A stretch of DNA of 64,000 bases, taken from positions 1,860,001 to 1,924,000 of the forward strand of contig NZ_CP024985.1 of the NCBI RefSeq assembly GCF_002803845.1, written 5' to 3'. The stretch is from Streptomyces lavendulae subsp. lavendulae (GTDB taxonomy: Bacteria > Actinomycetota > Actinomycetes > Streptomycetales > Streptomycetaceae). The notes beneath the pieces were generated by a model. It was not told the DNA's origin. It did not search any database and saw only the letters and a program-made list of their open reading frames with translations. Below, in pieces: positions 59,101 to 64,000 of this stretch (the stretch's first letter is position 1; every line of letters begins with the position of its first letter). Both the position numbers and the translations under genes were made by a program.

Positions 59101-62100
59101 AAGGCGTACGTCGGCAGCTCGATCCGGCGGGCGCCCGTGCCGGCGAAGTAGGCGGACCAGTCCACCTCCACGCCCCGCACGTGCGCCTGGGCCACGGCGC
59201 CGCCCAGGGACTCGGCCTCGCCGCGTCCGGTGCGCAGCACCGGGGCGAGGGCGACGTCCGCGTCGCCCGTGAGGCAGTCCTGGGCGAGGGCGGACAGCAC
59301 GCCGTCCGGCCCCAGCTCCAGGAAGGTCGTGACTCCGGCCGCCTCCAGGGCGCGGACGCCGTCGAGGAAGCGCACGGCCTCGCGGACGTGGCGGACCCAG
59401 AAGTCCGCAGAGGCCATCTCGTCGGAGACGATCGCCCCGGTCAGATTCGAGACGATCTGGATCCGCGGGGTCTCGAAGGCCAGCCCCGCCACGACCTGGC
59501 GGAAGTCGTCCAGCATGCCGTCCATGTGCGGCGAGTGGAACGCGTGGCTGACGGTGAGGCGCTTGGTCTTGCGGTCGGAGAGGGCCTCCACGACCGCGAC
59601 GGCGGCGTCCTCGTCACCGGCGATGACCACCGAGGTCGGCCCGTTGACGGCGGCGATGCTCACCCGGTCCGTCAGCAGCGGCAGGACCTCGTCCTCCGAC
59701 GCCTGCACCGCGATCATCACACCACCCGAAGGCAGCGCCTGCATCAACCGGCCGCGCGCCGCCACCAGCACACACGCGTCCTCCAGCGACAGCACACCCG
59801 CCACATGCGCGGCGGCGATCTCACCGATCGAATGCCCGGACAGGAAGTCGGGCCGGACACCCCAGCTCTCCAGCAGCCGGAACAGCGCCACCTCCACCGC
59901 GAACAGCGCGGGCTGGGTGTACTCCGTCCGGTCCAGCAGAGCGGCATCCGCGCCGAACAGCACATCCTTCAAAGGCAGTTCGAGGGAGAGCCCCTGGCAC
60001 ACCGCGTCCAGCGCCTCCGCGAACGCCGGGAAAGCGTCGTACAGCTCACGCCCCATCCCCAGGCGCTGACTGCCCTGACCGGTGAAGAGGAAGGCGAGCC
60101 CGCCGCTCGACACCGTGCCCCGGACCAGGCCCGGTACGGGCTCGCCGACGGCCAGGGCGGTCAGGCGGGCGACGAGGGCGTCGCCGTCCGAGGGGGCGCC
60201 GAGCACCACCGCGCGGTGTTCCAGGGCCGCGCGGTGCGCGGCCAGGGAGTAGCCGAGGTCGAGCGCGCCCCGGCCTCCGGGTGCGGCGACGGCGTCGGCC
60301 GCGGTCGGGATGAGGCGTTCCGCCTGGGCCCGCAGGGCGGCCGCCGAACGGCCGGACACGAGCCAGGGCAGCACAGGGAGTCCGGGGCCGGCCGGAGCCG
60401 GAGCCGGGGCGGTGGCGGCCGCGGGCTGCGGTGCCTGCTCGATGACGGCGTGGGCGTTGGTGCCGCTGTAGCCGAACGAGGAGATGCCCGCCCGGCGCGG
60501 ACGGCCGGTCTCCGGCCACTCCCGCCGCTCGGTCAGCAGCTCGATGTCACCGGCCGACCAGTCGACGTAGGGGGTCGGCTCGTCGATGTGGAGGGTCTGG
60601 GGCAGCTCCCCGTGGCCCATGGCCATGACCATCTTGATGACGCCGGCGACACCGGCGACGGCCTGCGTGTGCCCGATGTTCGACTTGACCGAGCCCAGCA
60701 GCAGCGGCCGGCCCTCCGGCCGGTCCTGGCCGTAGGTGGCCAGCAGCGCCTGCGCCTCGATCGGGTCACCCAGCTTCGTACCGGTGCCGTGGGCCTCGAC
60801 GGCGTCCACGTCGGCGGCGGTGAGGCCGGCGTCGGCGAGGGCCTCGCGGATGACGCGCTGCTGGGAGGGGCCGTTGGGGGCCGTCAGGCCGTTGCTGGCG
60901 CCGTCCTGGTTGACGGCGGTGCCGCGGACGACGGCGAGGACCGGGTGGCCGTTGCGGCGGGCGTCGGAGAGCCGCTCCAGGAGGAGCAGGCCCACGCCCT
61001 CGGACCAGATCGTGCCGTCGGCGGACGCGGCGAACGCCTTGATGCGGCCGTTCTCCGCGAGTCCGCGCTGCCGGCTGAACTCGGTGAAGGCCCCGGGCGT
61101 GGACATGATCGTCACGGCGCCGGAGAGGGCCATGTCGCACTCGCCGCGCCGCAGGGACTGGGCGGCGAGGTGCAGGGTGACGAGGGAGGAGGAGCAGGCG
61201 GTGTCGACGGTGACCGCCGGGCCCTCCAGGCCGAAGGAGTAGGAGATGCGGCCGGAGACGACGCTGGCCGCGTTGCCGGTGCCGAGGTGGCCCTCCAGGC
61301 CGTCGCCGTCGTTGAGCCACAGCTGGAGGTAGTCCTGGGCGTTGGAGCCGACGAACACGCCGGTGCGGCTGCCGCCCAGGCCGGTGGGGTCGATGCCGGC
61401 GCGTTCGAAGGTCTCCCAGGTGGTCTCCAGCAGCAGGCGCTGCTGCGGGTCCATGGCGAGGGCCTCGCGCGGCGAGATCCCGAAGAAGGGTGCGTCGAAC
61501 TCGGCCGCCTCGTGCAGGAAGCCGCCCTCGCGGACGTAGCTGGTGCCCTCGCGGTCGGGGTCGTCGCTGTAGAGGGCGTCGAGGTCCCAGCCGCGGTCGG
61601 CGGGGAAGGCGGTGATGCCGTCACGGCCCTCGGCGAGCATCCGCCACAGGTCCTCGGGCGTACGGACGCCGCCGGGGAAGCGGCAGCTCATCGCGACGAT
61701 CGCGATCGGGTCGTCGTCTTCGGCGCGGGCCGTGGTGGCGGCCGCCCGGCGGGCCGGGAGGGCGGCGTCGGCGGCGAGGTCGCCGACGATCTCCTCGCGC
61801 AGGTACTGGGCGAGGGCCGTGGCGGTCGGGTAGTCGAAGACCAGGGTGGCCGGCAGCCGGCGGCCGGTGGCCTCCCCGAGGAGGTTGCGCAGTTCGACGG
61901 CGGTGAGGGAGTCGAAGCCGAGCTCCTTGAAGGAGCGGCCCGGCTCGACGGAGGAGGCGCCCGGGTAGCCCAGGGCGGCGGCGACCTGCTTGCGCACGAG
62001 GTCGAGCAGCATGCGGTCCTGCTCGGCGGCCGGGAGCCCGGCGAGGCGCTGGCGCAGGCCGGAGAGGCCCCCCGCCGTGGCCGCGCCGTTCGCCGAGCGG

Positions 62101-64000
62101 CGTACGGGGACCCGTACGAGTCCGCGCAGCAGCGGGGAGAGGGTTCCGTTCTGGGCCTGCGCGCGCAGGCCGGGCAGGTCGACGCGCATCAGGACGGGGG
62201 CGGGCTCGTCGAGGCGGTGGACGAGGTCGAACAGGTCGAGGCCCTCGGCCGAGGTGAGCGGGGGCAGTCCGCCGCGGGTCATGCGGCTGACGTCGGCGTC
62301 GCTCAGGCTGCCGGCCATGCCCGCCCCGTCGGCCCACAGGGCCCAGGCCAGGGAGGTGGCGGGGAGTCCGAGGGAGCGGCGGTGCTGGGCGAGGACGTCG
62401 AGGAAGACGTTGGCCGCAGCGTAGTTGCCCTGTCCGGCGCCGCCGAAGACGCCGCCGATGGAGGAGAACAGCAGGAAGGCGGAGAGGTCGAGGTCGCGGG
62501 TCAGTGCGTGAAGGTGGCAGGCCGCGTCGACCTTGGGGCGCAGGACGGCCGACAGGCGCTCGGGGGTGAGGGAGGTGATCACGCCGTCGTCGAGCACGCC
62601 CGCGGTGTGTACGACCGCGCCGAGCGGGTGCTCGGCGGGTACGGCTGCCAGGACGGCGGCGAGGGCGTCCCGGTCGGCGACGTCGCACGCCGCCCAGGTC
62701 ACCGTCACGCCGTCGGCGGCGAGTTCGGCTCCGAGGGCCTGCGCCTCGGGGGTGGATCCGCCGCGCCGGCCGACGAGCAGCAGGTGACGTACGCCGTGCT
62801 CGGCGACGAGCCGGCGGGCGATCAGGCCGCCGAGGAGGCCGCCCGCGCCGGTGATCAGCACGGTCGAGCCGGGCGTGTACGCGAAGCCGGCCGGGGCGGG
62901 CTGCTCCGCTTCGGCGTCCCGGGCCACGCGGGCGAGACGGGGGACGAGGACGGTGCCGGCGCGGACGGCGAGCTGCGGCTCGCCGGAGGCCAGGGCGGTG
63001 GCGAGGGCCGCGGGCAGGGCCCGTACGGAGGCCTCGTCGGCGTCGGTGTCGAGCAGCAGCAGCCGGTCGGGGTGCTCGGCCTGCGCGGAGCGCAGCAGAC
63101 CGCGGACGGCGGCGTGGACGGGATCGGTGACGGGCTCGGTGACGGCGTCGCCGGACGGGTCCGTTGCGGTGCCGTCGGCGCCGGTGGTGAGGGCGCCCCG
63201 GGTGAGGACGACGAGGCGGGTGACGGCGAACCGGTCGCCGGTGAAGGGCCCTTCGCCCAGCCAGGTCTGCGCGAGGGCCAGGGCGTGGTGCGCGGCCCGG
63301 TGCACGGCGTCGGCGGAGAGCTCCGGCGCGGCGTCGGTGTCGGCCCCGTCCGCGGCCTGCCCGTAGGCGGCGAAAACGGCCTCGGGGACGGGCGCTCCCG
63401 CCTCGACGGCGGCGGCCAGGTCGGCCAGGTCGGCATGGACGGTGATCGCGTCGCCGGCCGGGACCGCGCCGAGGAGGGCGGCGGGGACCGCGGCGCCCAG
63501 GACGGCCCAGCGGCCGGCCGGGGCGGCGGGCGCGGGCAGTGCCGTCCACTCCACCCGGAACACGGACTCGTGGTGGGCGGTGCCCGCCGCCCGGACCTGC
63601 TCGGCCGAGACGGCCCGCAGGACGAGCGAGTCGACGGTGGCGACGGGCGCCCCCGTCGCGTCCGCGATCTCCAGGCGTACGCCGCCGCCGGTACCGGTCG
63701 GGGCGAGGTGCACGCGCAGGGCGTCGGCGCCGCTGGCGTGGAGGGTCACGCCGCTCCAGGCGAACGGGAGCCGGCCCTCGCCCTCGGTGCCGCCCAGTAC
63801 GCCCAGGCCCAGCGTGTGCAGGGCCGCGTCCAGGAGGGCGGGGTGCAGGCCGAAGTCCGCGGCGGCGGAGGCGACTTCTTCCGGCAGGGCGACTTCGGCG
63901 CAGATGCCGTCCCCGTGCCGCCAGGCGGCGGTGAGGCCGCGGAACGCCGGGCCGTAGCCCATGCCGACCTCGGCGAGGTCCGCGTAGAGGTCGTCCGTGG
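47133..64000 (-). CDS. P1: modular type I polyketide synthase, 3 complete modules plus a partial one, 5'-truncated by the window
   Basis: A cytoplasmic assembly-line enzyme that extends an ACP-bound polyketide chain. The frame is open from the window edge to the TGA at 47133, giving more than 5,600 codons, and the true start lies beyond 64000. In order: C-terminal half of a DH, KR and ACP (module 1); KS-AT-KR-ACP (61720-57190); KS-AT-KR-ACP (57160-52780); KS-AT-DH-KR-ACP (52730-47395); C-terminal docking segment. Every visible KS has TACSS/TACSA, EAHGTG and KSNIGHT. Every visible AT has GHS(I/V)GE and the malonyl-type HAFH. The last DH is degenerate and the last KR has Ala in place of the catalytic Ser. 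The C-terminus ([15 protein letters not shown]) is a class-1a-type docking tail, so another PKS subunit follows, most simply P2. A strong hairpin starts 16 bases after the stop. The assignment as PKS is certain; the chain position is inferred. Confidence 0.97.
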   Translation of the reverse strand, partial: TDDLYADLAEVGMGYGPAFRGLTAAWRHGDGICAEVALPEEVASAAADFGLHPALLDAALHTLGLGVLGGTEGEGRLPFAWSGVTLHASGADALRVHLAPTGTGGGVRLEIADATGAPVATVDSLVLRAVSAEQVRAAGTAHHESVFRVEWTALPAPAAPAGRWAVLGAAVPAALLGAVPAGDAITVHADLADLAAAVEAGAPVPEAVFAAYGQAADGADTDAAPELSADAVHRAAHHALALAQTWLGEGPFTGDRFAVTRLVVLTRGALTTGADGTATDPSGDAVTEPVTDPVHAAVRGLLRSAQAEHPDRLLLLDTDADEASVRALPAALATALASGEPQLAVRAGTVLVPRLARVARDAEAEQPAPAGFAYTPGSTVLITGAGGLLGGLIARRLVAEHGVRHLLLVGRRGGSTPEAQALGAELAADGVTVTWAACDVADRDALAAVLAAVPAEHPLGAVVHTAGVLDDGVITSLTPERLSAVLRPKVDAACHLHALTRDLDLSAFLLFSSIGGVFGGAGQGNYAAANVFLDVLAQHRRSLGLPATSLAWALWADGAGMAGSLSDADVSRMTRGGLPPLTSAEGLDLFDLVHRLDEPAPVLMRVDLPGLRAQAQNGTLSPLLRGLVRVPVRRSANGAATAGGLSGLRQRLAGLPAAEQDRMLLDLVRKQVAAALGYPGASSVEPGRSFKELGFDSLTAVELRNLLGEATGRRLPATLVFDYPTATALAQYLREEIVGDLAADAALPARRAAATTARAEDDDPIAIVAMSCRFPGGVRTPEDLWRMLAEGRDGITAFPADRGWDLDALYSDDPDREGTSYVREGGFLHEAAEFDAPFFGISPREALAMDPQQRLLLETTWETFERAGIDPTGLGGSRTGVFVGSNAQDYLQLWLNDGDGLEGHLGTGNAASVVSGRISYSFGLEGPAVTVDTACSSSLVTLHLAAQSLRRGECDMALSGAVTIMSTPGAFTEFSRQRGLAENGRIKAFAASADGTIWSEGVGLLLLERLSDARRNGHPVLAVVRGTAVNQDGASNGLTAPNGPSQQRVIREALADAGLTAADVDAVEAHGTGTKLGDPIEAQALLATYGQDRPEGRPLLLGSVKSNIGHTQAVAGVAGVIKMVMAMGHGELPQTLHIDEPTPYVDWSAGDIELLTERREWPETGRPRRAGISSFGYSGTNAHAVIEQAPQPAAATAPAPAPAGPGLPVLPWLVSGRSAAALRAQAERLIPTAADAVAAPGGRGALDLGYSLAAHRAALEHRAVVLGAPSDGDALVARLTALAVGEPVPGLVRGTVSSGGLAFLFTGQGSQRLGMGRELYDAFPAFAEALDAVCQGLSLELPLKDVLFGADAALLDRTEYTQPALFAVEVALFRLLESWGVRPDFLSGHSIGEIAAAHVAGVLSLEDACVLVAARGRLMQALPSGGVMIAVQASEDEVLPLLTDRVSIAAVNGPTSVVIAGDEDAAVAVVEALSDRKTKRLTVSHAFHSPHMDGMLDDFRQVVAGLAFETPRIQIVSNLTGAIVSDEMASADFWVRHVREAVRFLDGVRALEAAGVTTFLELGPDGVLSALAQDCLTGDADVALAPVLRTGRGEAESLGGAVAQAHVRGVEVDWSAYFAGTGARRIELPTYAFQRRRYWPETVLSVGATAPVTAVGAVDARFWEAVESGDLSSLASELHVADDARVSDLVPALSAWRRQGQEQSEVDGWRYRVSWKPVADSVGGARLSGVWLVVVPAGGVDDSAVVEGLTARGAEVLRVVVEPGTDRAALAGLLTGAGPVAGVVSLLALDEAAGVVATAALVQALGDAGVGAPLWCLTRGAVSVGRSDRLVSVVQAQVWGLGRVAALEVPERWGGLVDLPEVWDERAMGRLAGVLAGGLAGEDQVAVRSSGVFGRRLVRAAAGDSGSWVPSGTVLVTGGTGALGGRVARWLAGAGAERLVLTSRRGVDAPGAAELAAELAETGVEVSVVACDASDREALRELLAAEAETLTAVVHTAGVLDDGVLDALTPERFESVLRAKATSALNLHELTVELGIELSAFVLFSSMSGTIGAAGQGNYAAANAYLDALAEQRRAAGLAATSLAWGPWAGSGMAADEAMDARMRRGGIPPMNADLAITALRQAVGSDEAALTVADFDWAAFAPGFTAVRAGRLLADLPEAATRSAERAEDRPERTGSSLAEQLRGLSAGDRAPFLLDLVRTRVAEVLGHSGADDVEAGRAFREIGFDSLTAVELRNRLGATTGLRLPATLVYDYPTPAALAGYLLAELLGAQTEAAGPVATVVDDDPIAIVAMSCRFPGGVRTPEDLWQLLASGTDAIAELPLDRGWDLDALYDADPGAQGTSYAREGGFLYDVADFDADFFGISPREALAMDPQQRLLLETSWEAFERAGIDPETLRGSQAGVFVGTNGQDYLSVLLEEPAGLEGHLGTGNAASVVSGRLSYVFGLEGPAVTVDTACSSSLVALHWAIQALRNGECSLALAGGVTVMSTPGTFIEFSRQRGLAADGRIKAFAAGADGTGWGEGVGMLLVERLSDARRNGHPVLAVVRGSAVNQDGASNGLTAPNGPSQQRVIRQALASAGLSAAEVDAVEAHGTGTTLGDPIEAQALLATYGQDRPEGRPLLLGSVKSNIGHTQAAAGVAGVIKMVMAMQHGQLPESLHIDRPSPQVDWEAGDIELLTERREWPETGRPRRAGISSFGFSGTNAHTIIEQAPDAESGADTAASVDPGLAPLPLVLSAKGAAGLRAQADGLRARLLADPGLRLSDVARTLAVGRSAFEDRAAVVAADREGLLAGLAALAEDGLAAGVVTGSPQGGKVAFLFTGQGSQRLGMGRELYEAFPVFAEALDEVCAWFDLDVPLKEVLFGSDAELLDRTGYTQPALFAVEVALFRLVESWGVKPDFLSGHSIGEIAAAHVAGVLSLDDACTLVAARGRLMQALPSGGVMIAVQASEDEVLPLLTDRVSIAAVNGPRSVVIAGDEDAATAVLEAFSDRKSKRLTVSHAFHSPHMDGMLADFRRVAEGLAYESPRIPVVSNLTGALVSDEMGSADFWVRHVREAVRFLDGIRALEAAGVTTYLELGPDGVLSALGQECLSVDGAAFVPLLRKGRPEAETAMTALARSHVRGIGVDWRAVHGTGAVRVDLPTYAFQRQRYWPRTPLVRRGGSQPRTGTDGWRYQVSWKPLTDSAAGAALSGAWLVAVPATGVDATAVVDALAARGAEVRRLVVEPGTDRAALAGLLTGAGPVAGVVSLLALDEAAGVVATAALVQALGDAGVGAPLWCLSRGAVSVGRSDRLVSAVQAQVWGLGRVAALEVPERWGGLVDLPEVWDERAMARLVGVLAGGSGEDQVAVRSSGVFGRRLVRAAALAEDAPSWAPSGTVLVTGGTGALGAHVARWLAGAGAQRLVLTSRRGADAPGAAELAAELAETGVEVSVVACDVADREALRTLLAAEADTLTAVVHTAGVLDDGVLDFLTPERFESVLRAKADSALNLHELTAELGIELSAFVLFSSVTGTWGTAGQANYAAANAYLDALAEQRRAAGLAATSIAWGPWAEGGMAADGALESRMRKGGVPPMAAGPAIGALHRALDADDAVVTVVDVDWDRFAPGFTAGRAGHLLAELPEARGALAARAGTDGRSDTAADGRDSLAGRLAGLSAAERDRMLLDLVRKEVAAVLGHTGVERVGAGRAFKELGFDSLTAVELRNRLGTATGLRLPATLIYDYPTSADLADHLRGELLGTGDAAALAAVSDRTGRAVEDDPIAIVAMSCRFPGGVRTPEDLWRLLASGGDAIGEFPADRGWDAEELFGPRSEQEAAYAREGGFLYDVAQFDPGFFGISPREALAMDPQQRLLLETSWEAFERAGIDPSSLRGSRAGVFVGTNGQDYLSLVLNSADGGDGFMSTGNSASVVSGRLSYVFGLEGPAVTVDTACSASLVALHLAVQALRSGECSIALAGGVTVMSTPGAFVEFARQGGLAADGRIKAFAEGADGTGWGEGVGMLLVERLSDARRNGHPVLAVVRGSAINQDGASNGLTAPNGPSQQRVIRQALASAGLSAAEVDVVEAHGTGTKLGDPIEAQALLATYGQDRPEGRPLLLGSIKSNIGHTQAAAGVAGVIKMVLAMRHGVLPQTLHVDAPTPHVDWTAGDVEILTERRDWPETGRPRRAGVSSFGVSGTNAHTILEQAPEDPEAEGAAESAGGSTWPWILSGKTQAALRDQAARLLAHLGDQRPVDVGHSLATGRALLDHRAVIVAGAEEEYREALTALAAGDSAAALTQGVATTEQQVAFLFTGQGSQRPGMGRELYDAFPVFADALDAVCARLDLELPLKDVLFGSDAEVLDRTEYAQPALFAVEVALFRLLESWGVRPDFVSGHSVGEIAAAHVAGVFSLEDACTLVAARGRLMQALPAGGVMIAVQASEAEVLPLLTDRVSIAAVNGPTSVVVAGDEDAAVKVAEAFPDRKTKRLTVSHAFHSPHMDGMLDGFRKVAEGITFAAPRIPVVSNLTGALVSDEMGSAGFWVRHVREAVRFLDGMRALEAAGVTTYLELGPDGVLSALAQDCVTEDAALFAPLLRKGRGEAEALAGALAQVHTRGVTVDWTAFYAGSGARRVDLPTYAFQRERYWVDSFAPSQDAVSLGIESAGHPLLGAAVELPDTGGFLFTGRLSRRTHSWLAEHVVADSAVVPGAAFVELALRAGEEAGCGHLEDLLHEAPLLLPEDGAVQLRVTVGGADATGRRTVQVHSRTEAGDGDVANGGTWSRHATGHLTETGAETEGSGSTAAATGPWPPTDAEEVPVAELYDRLAAAGQYHGTALRTLDRAWVRGDEVFAQARLSDELRSSAAGFALHPALLDAAVQMLGATTGTAGTLAREALTWRGVRLHAAGADTLRLRVTPGATDTVSAELADEQGAPVASVEALVTRELDAERFAVADRHAAHDALFRLDWVRTAVPAGAGAATLVVVGDADARSGLAATLGGAGVPVAAYEDLAALDEAVTAGRQALPDTVVMPFTAPEGTAPAGVAALDTVADGAREVTHRALAALQDWLGNGRFAGARLAVVTHGAVAAHADTEAGDLAGTPVWGLVRAAQTEHPDRFVLVDLDGADASGRALAGALASDEPELAVRGGALYAPRLARVAAADRTGAATGADGAAGRIDASGTVLVTGAAGGLAGLLTRHLVTEHGVRHLLLTGRRGGESEGAAELTDELAALGAEVTWAACDVADREALTALLASVPQERPLTAVVHTAAVLDDGVVDLLTPERVDRVMRPKVEGALHLHELTRHLDLSAFVLFSAAAGTLGGAGQANYGAANVFLDALARHRRARGLTALSLVWGMWAEERGMAGRLTEAERARAARGGVAPLSAAEGLALFDAALAAAVTEPVLLPVAVDLPTLRARAADGGILPVFRGLVRTPVRRRRPTAVPAGASAAGSGASHGGAEQTPAQRLAGLSPAERERTVLDLVRGQVAAVLGYKSAEHIGEEQAFKELGFDSLTAVELRNRLGAAAGLRLPATLIYDYPNPAALARHLLDELAPEGTSGRRLSVLEDLDRLEGTFSSLDPAELAVAAGDDAAHARVAVRLQTLLAQWNDARTAADGTAAGEIEDASDDELFALIDKKFGQG
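47395..52730 (-). other. P1 module 4: KS-AT(malonyl)-DH(degenerate)-KR(Ser to Ala)-ACP
   Basis: KS has TACSAS; AT has GHSVGE and HAFH. The DH keeps a catalytic-type His ([10 protein letters not shown], Asp for the usual Gly) and [10 protein letters not shown]. Its YGP motif has become YHGT (49563-49574) and LPFxW has become REALTW, so I predict loss of dehydration. The KR reads FSAAAG, putting Ala (48117-48119) where the catalytic Ser sits 13 residues before the Tyr; Lys, Tyr and Asn remain. The likely output is a ketone or hydroxyl, not an alkene. Confidence 0.85.
52780..57160 (-). other. P1 module 3: KS-AT(malonyl)-KR-ACP
   Basis: KS (TACSSS, NGQDY loop), AT (GHSIGE, HAFH), KR (LDD, FSSVTG, NYAAAN) and ACP (LGFDSL) are complete. 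It predicts an acetate unit with a beta-hydroxyl. The structural half of its KR region is nearly identical to that of module 2, and its AT core is nearly identical to that of P3 module 2, so this module looks recombinant. Confidence 0.93.
57190..61720 (-). other. P1 module 2: KS-AT(malonyl)-KR-ACP
   Basis: KS has TACSSS, EAHGTG and KSNIGHT. AT has GHSIGE and HAFH. There is no DH between AT and KR. KR has LDD, FSSMSG and NYAAAN. The ACP has the variant IGFDSL. It predicts an acetate unit with a beta-hydroxyl. Its KS loop reads SNAQDY although the preceding module has a DH, the one exception to the KS-loop rule described in the findings. Confidence 0.93.
61760..64000 (-). other. P1 module 1 (partial): DH C-terminal half, KR, ACP
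   Basis: The visible DH half has [15 protein letters not shown] and [10 protein letters not shown], all typical of an active double-hotdog dehydratase; the catalytic His half lies outside the window. The KR (about 62880-62250) has HTAGVLDDG (B-type), FSS and NYAAAN. The ACP has LGFDSL. A beta-alkene (DH active) or beta-hydroxyl is expected. The KS and AT, and therefore the extender unit, cannot be seen. Confidence 0.9.

Noticed and set aside
1..64000. Assignment to a specific known pentaene or linear polyene cluster
   Set aside because: Module order did not match the filipin or nystatin layouts I can recall, and no tailoring or loading genes are visible to decide.
1..64000. CRISPR arrays, tRNAs, IS elements, attachment sites
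   Set aside because: No spaced direct repeats, cloverleaf-like sequence or transposase reading frame was seen; the repeats present are PKS domain paralogy or short in-frame linkers.

Overview
The window is a continuous stretch of very GC-rich DNA (well above 70% by eye). Every gene I can support lies on the minus strand. The composition, the GC-rich third codon positions, the GTG starts and the content all point to an actinomycete, most likely Streptomyces or a close relative. The content is one block of giant modular type I polyketide synthase (PKS) genes with almost nothing else: no tailoring enzyme, regulator, transporter, thioesterase, tRNA, IS element or CRISPR. The assembly line continues past both ends of the window.

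Read in transcription order (high to low coordinates) there are five PKS genes, named here P1 to P5. P1 (47133 to beyond 64000) enters mid-DH and holds the end of one DH-KR-ACP module, two KS-AT-KR-ACP modules, and one KS-AT-DH-KR-ACP module with a degenerate DH and an altered KR. P2 (42001-46970) is a single KS-AT-KR-ACP module. P3 (26001-41747) has one KS-AT-KR-ACP module and two KS-AT-DH-KR-ACP modules. P4 (9621-25949) has three KS-AT-DH-KR-ACP modules. P5 (1-9504) has two KS-AT-KR-ACP modules and runs off the left edge in its C-terminal docking region. That makes 12 complete modules and one partial one. Nine ATs carry the malonyl-type HAFH motif. Three (P2 and both P5 modules) carry the methylmalonyl-type YASH motif. 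All 13 KRs have the LDD motif of B-type ketoreductases.

The N-terminal coiled-coil and C-terminal docking segments fall into two sequence subclasses that fit the order P1>P2>P3 and P3>P4>P5. In that order the five consecutive DH-KR modules (P3 modules 2-3, P4 modules 1-3) would build a conjugated pentaene. A polyol segment and an alpha-methyl beta-keto unit (P2, whose KR lacks its catalytic Tyr) precede it, and two propionate units from P5 follow it. This is a polyene/polyol-type product, macrocyclic or linear; I do not assign a known compound. An independent clue is a KS loop, MYH(D/E)Y, present in exactly the five KS domains that would receive the enoyl intermediates.

Three oddities stand out. 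First, P2 and P5 module 1 carry the same one-base deletion at the same codon of their near-identical AT domains (near 45184 and 7718), while a third copy in P5 module 2 is intact. As given, both genes are frameshifted. Second, three KRs have lost a catalytic residue (Tyr to Gln in P2, Ser to Ala in P1 module 4, Ser to Gly in P5 module 2). Third, strong perfect hairpins follow P1 and P4, and a cluster of inverted CCCCTAC/GTAGGGG elements lies in the 253-bp gap before P3. Large near-identical blocks shared between modules show extensive recombination within the cluster.
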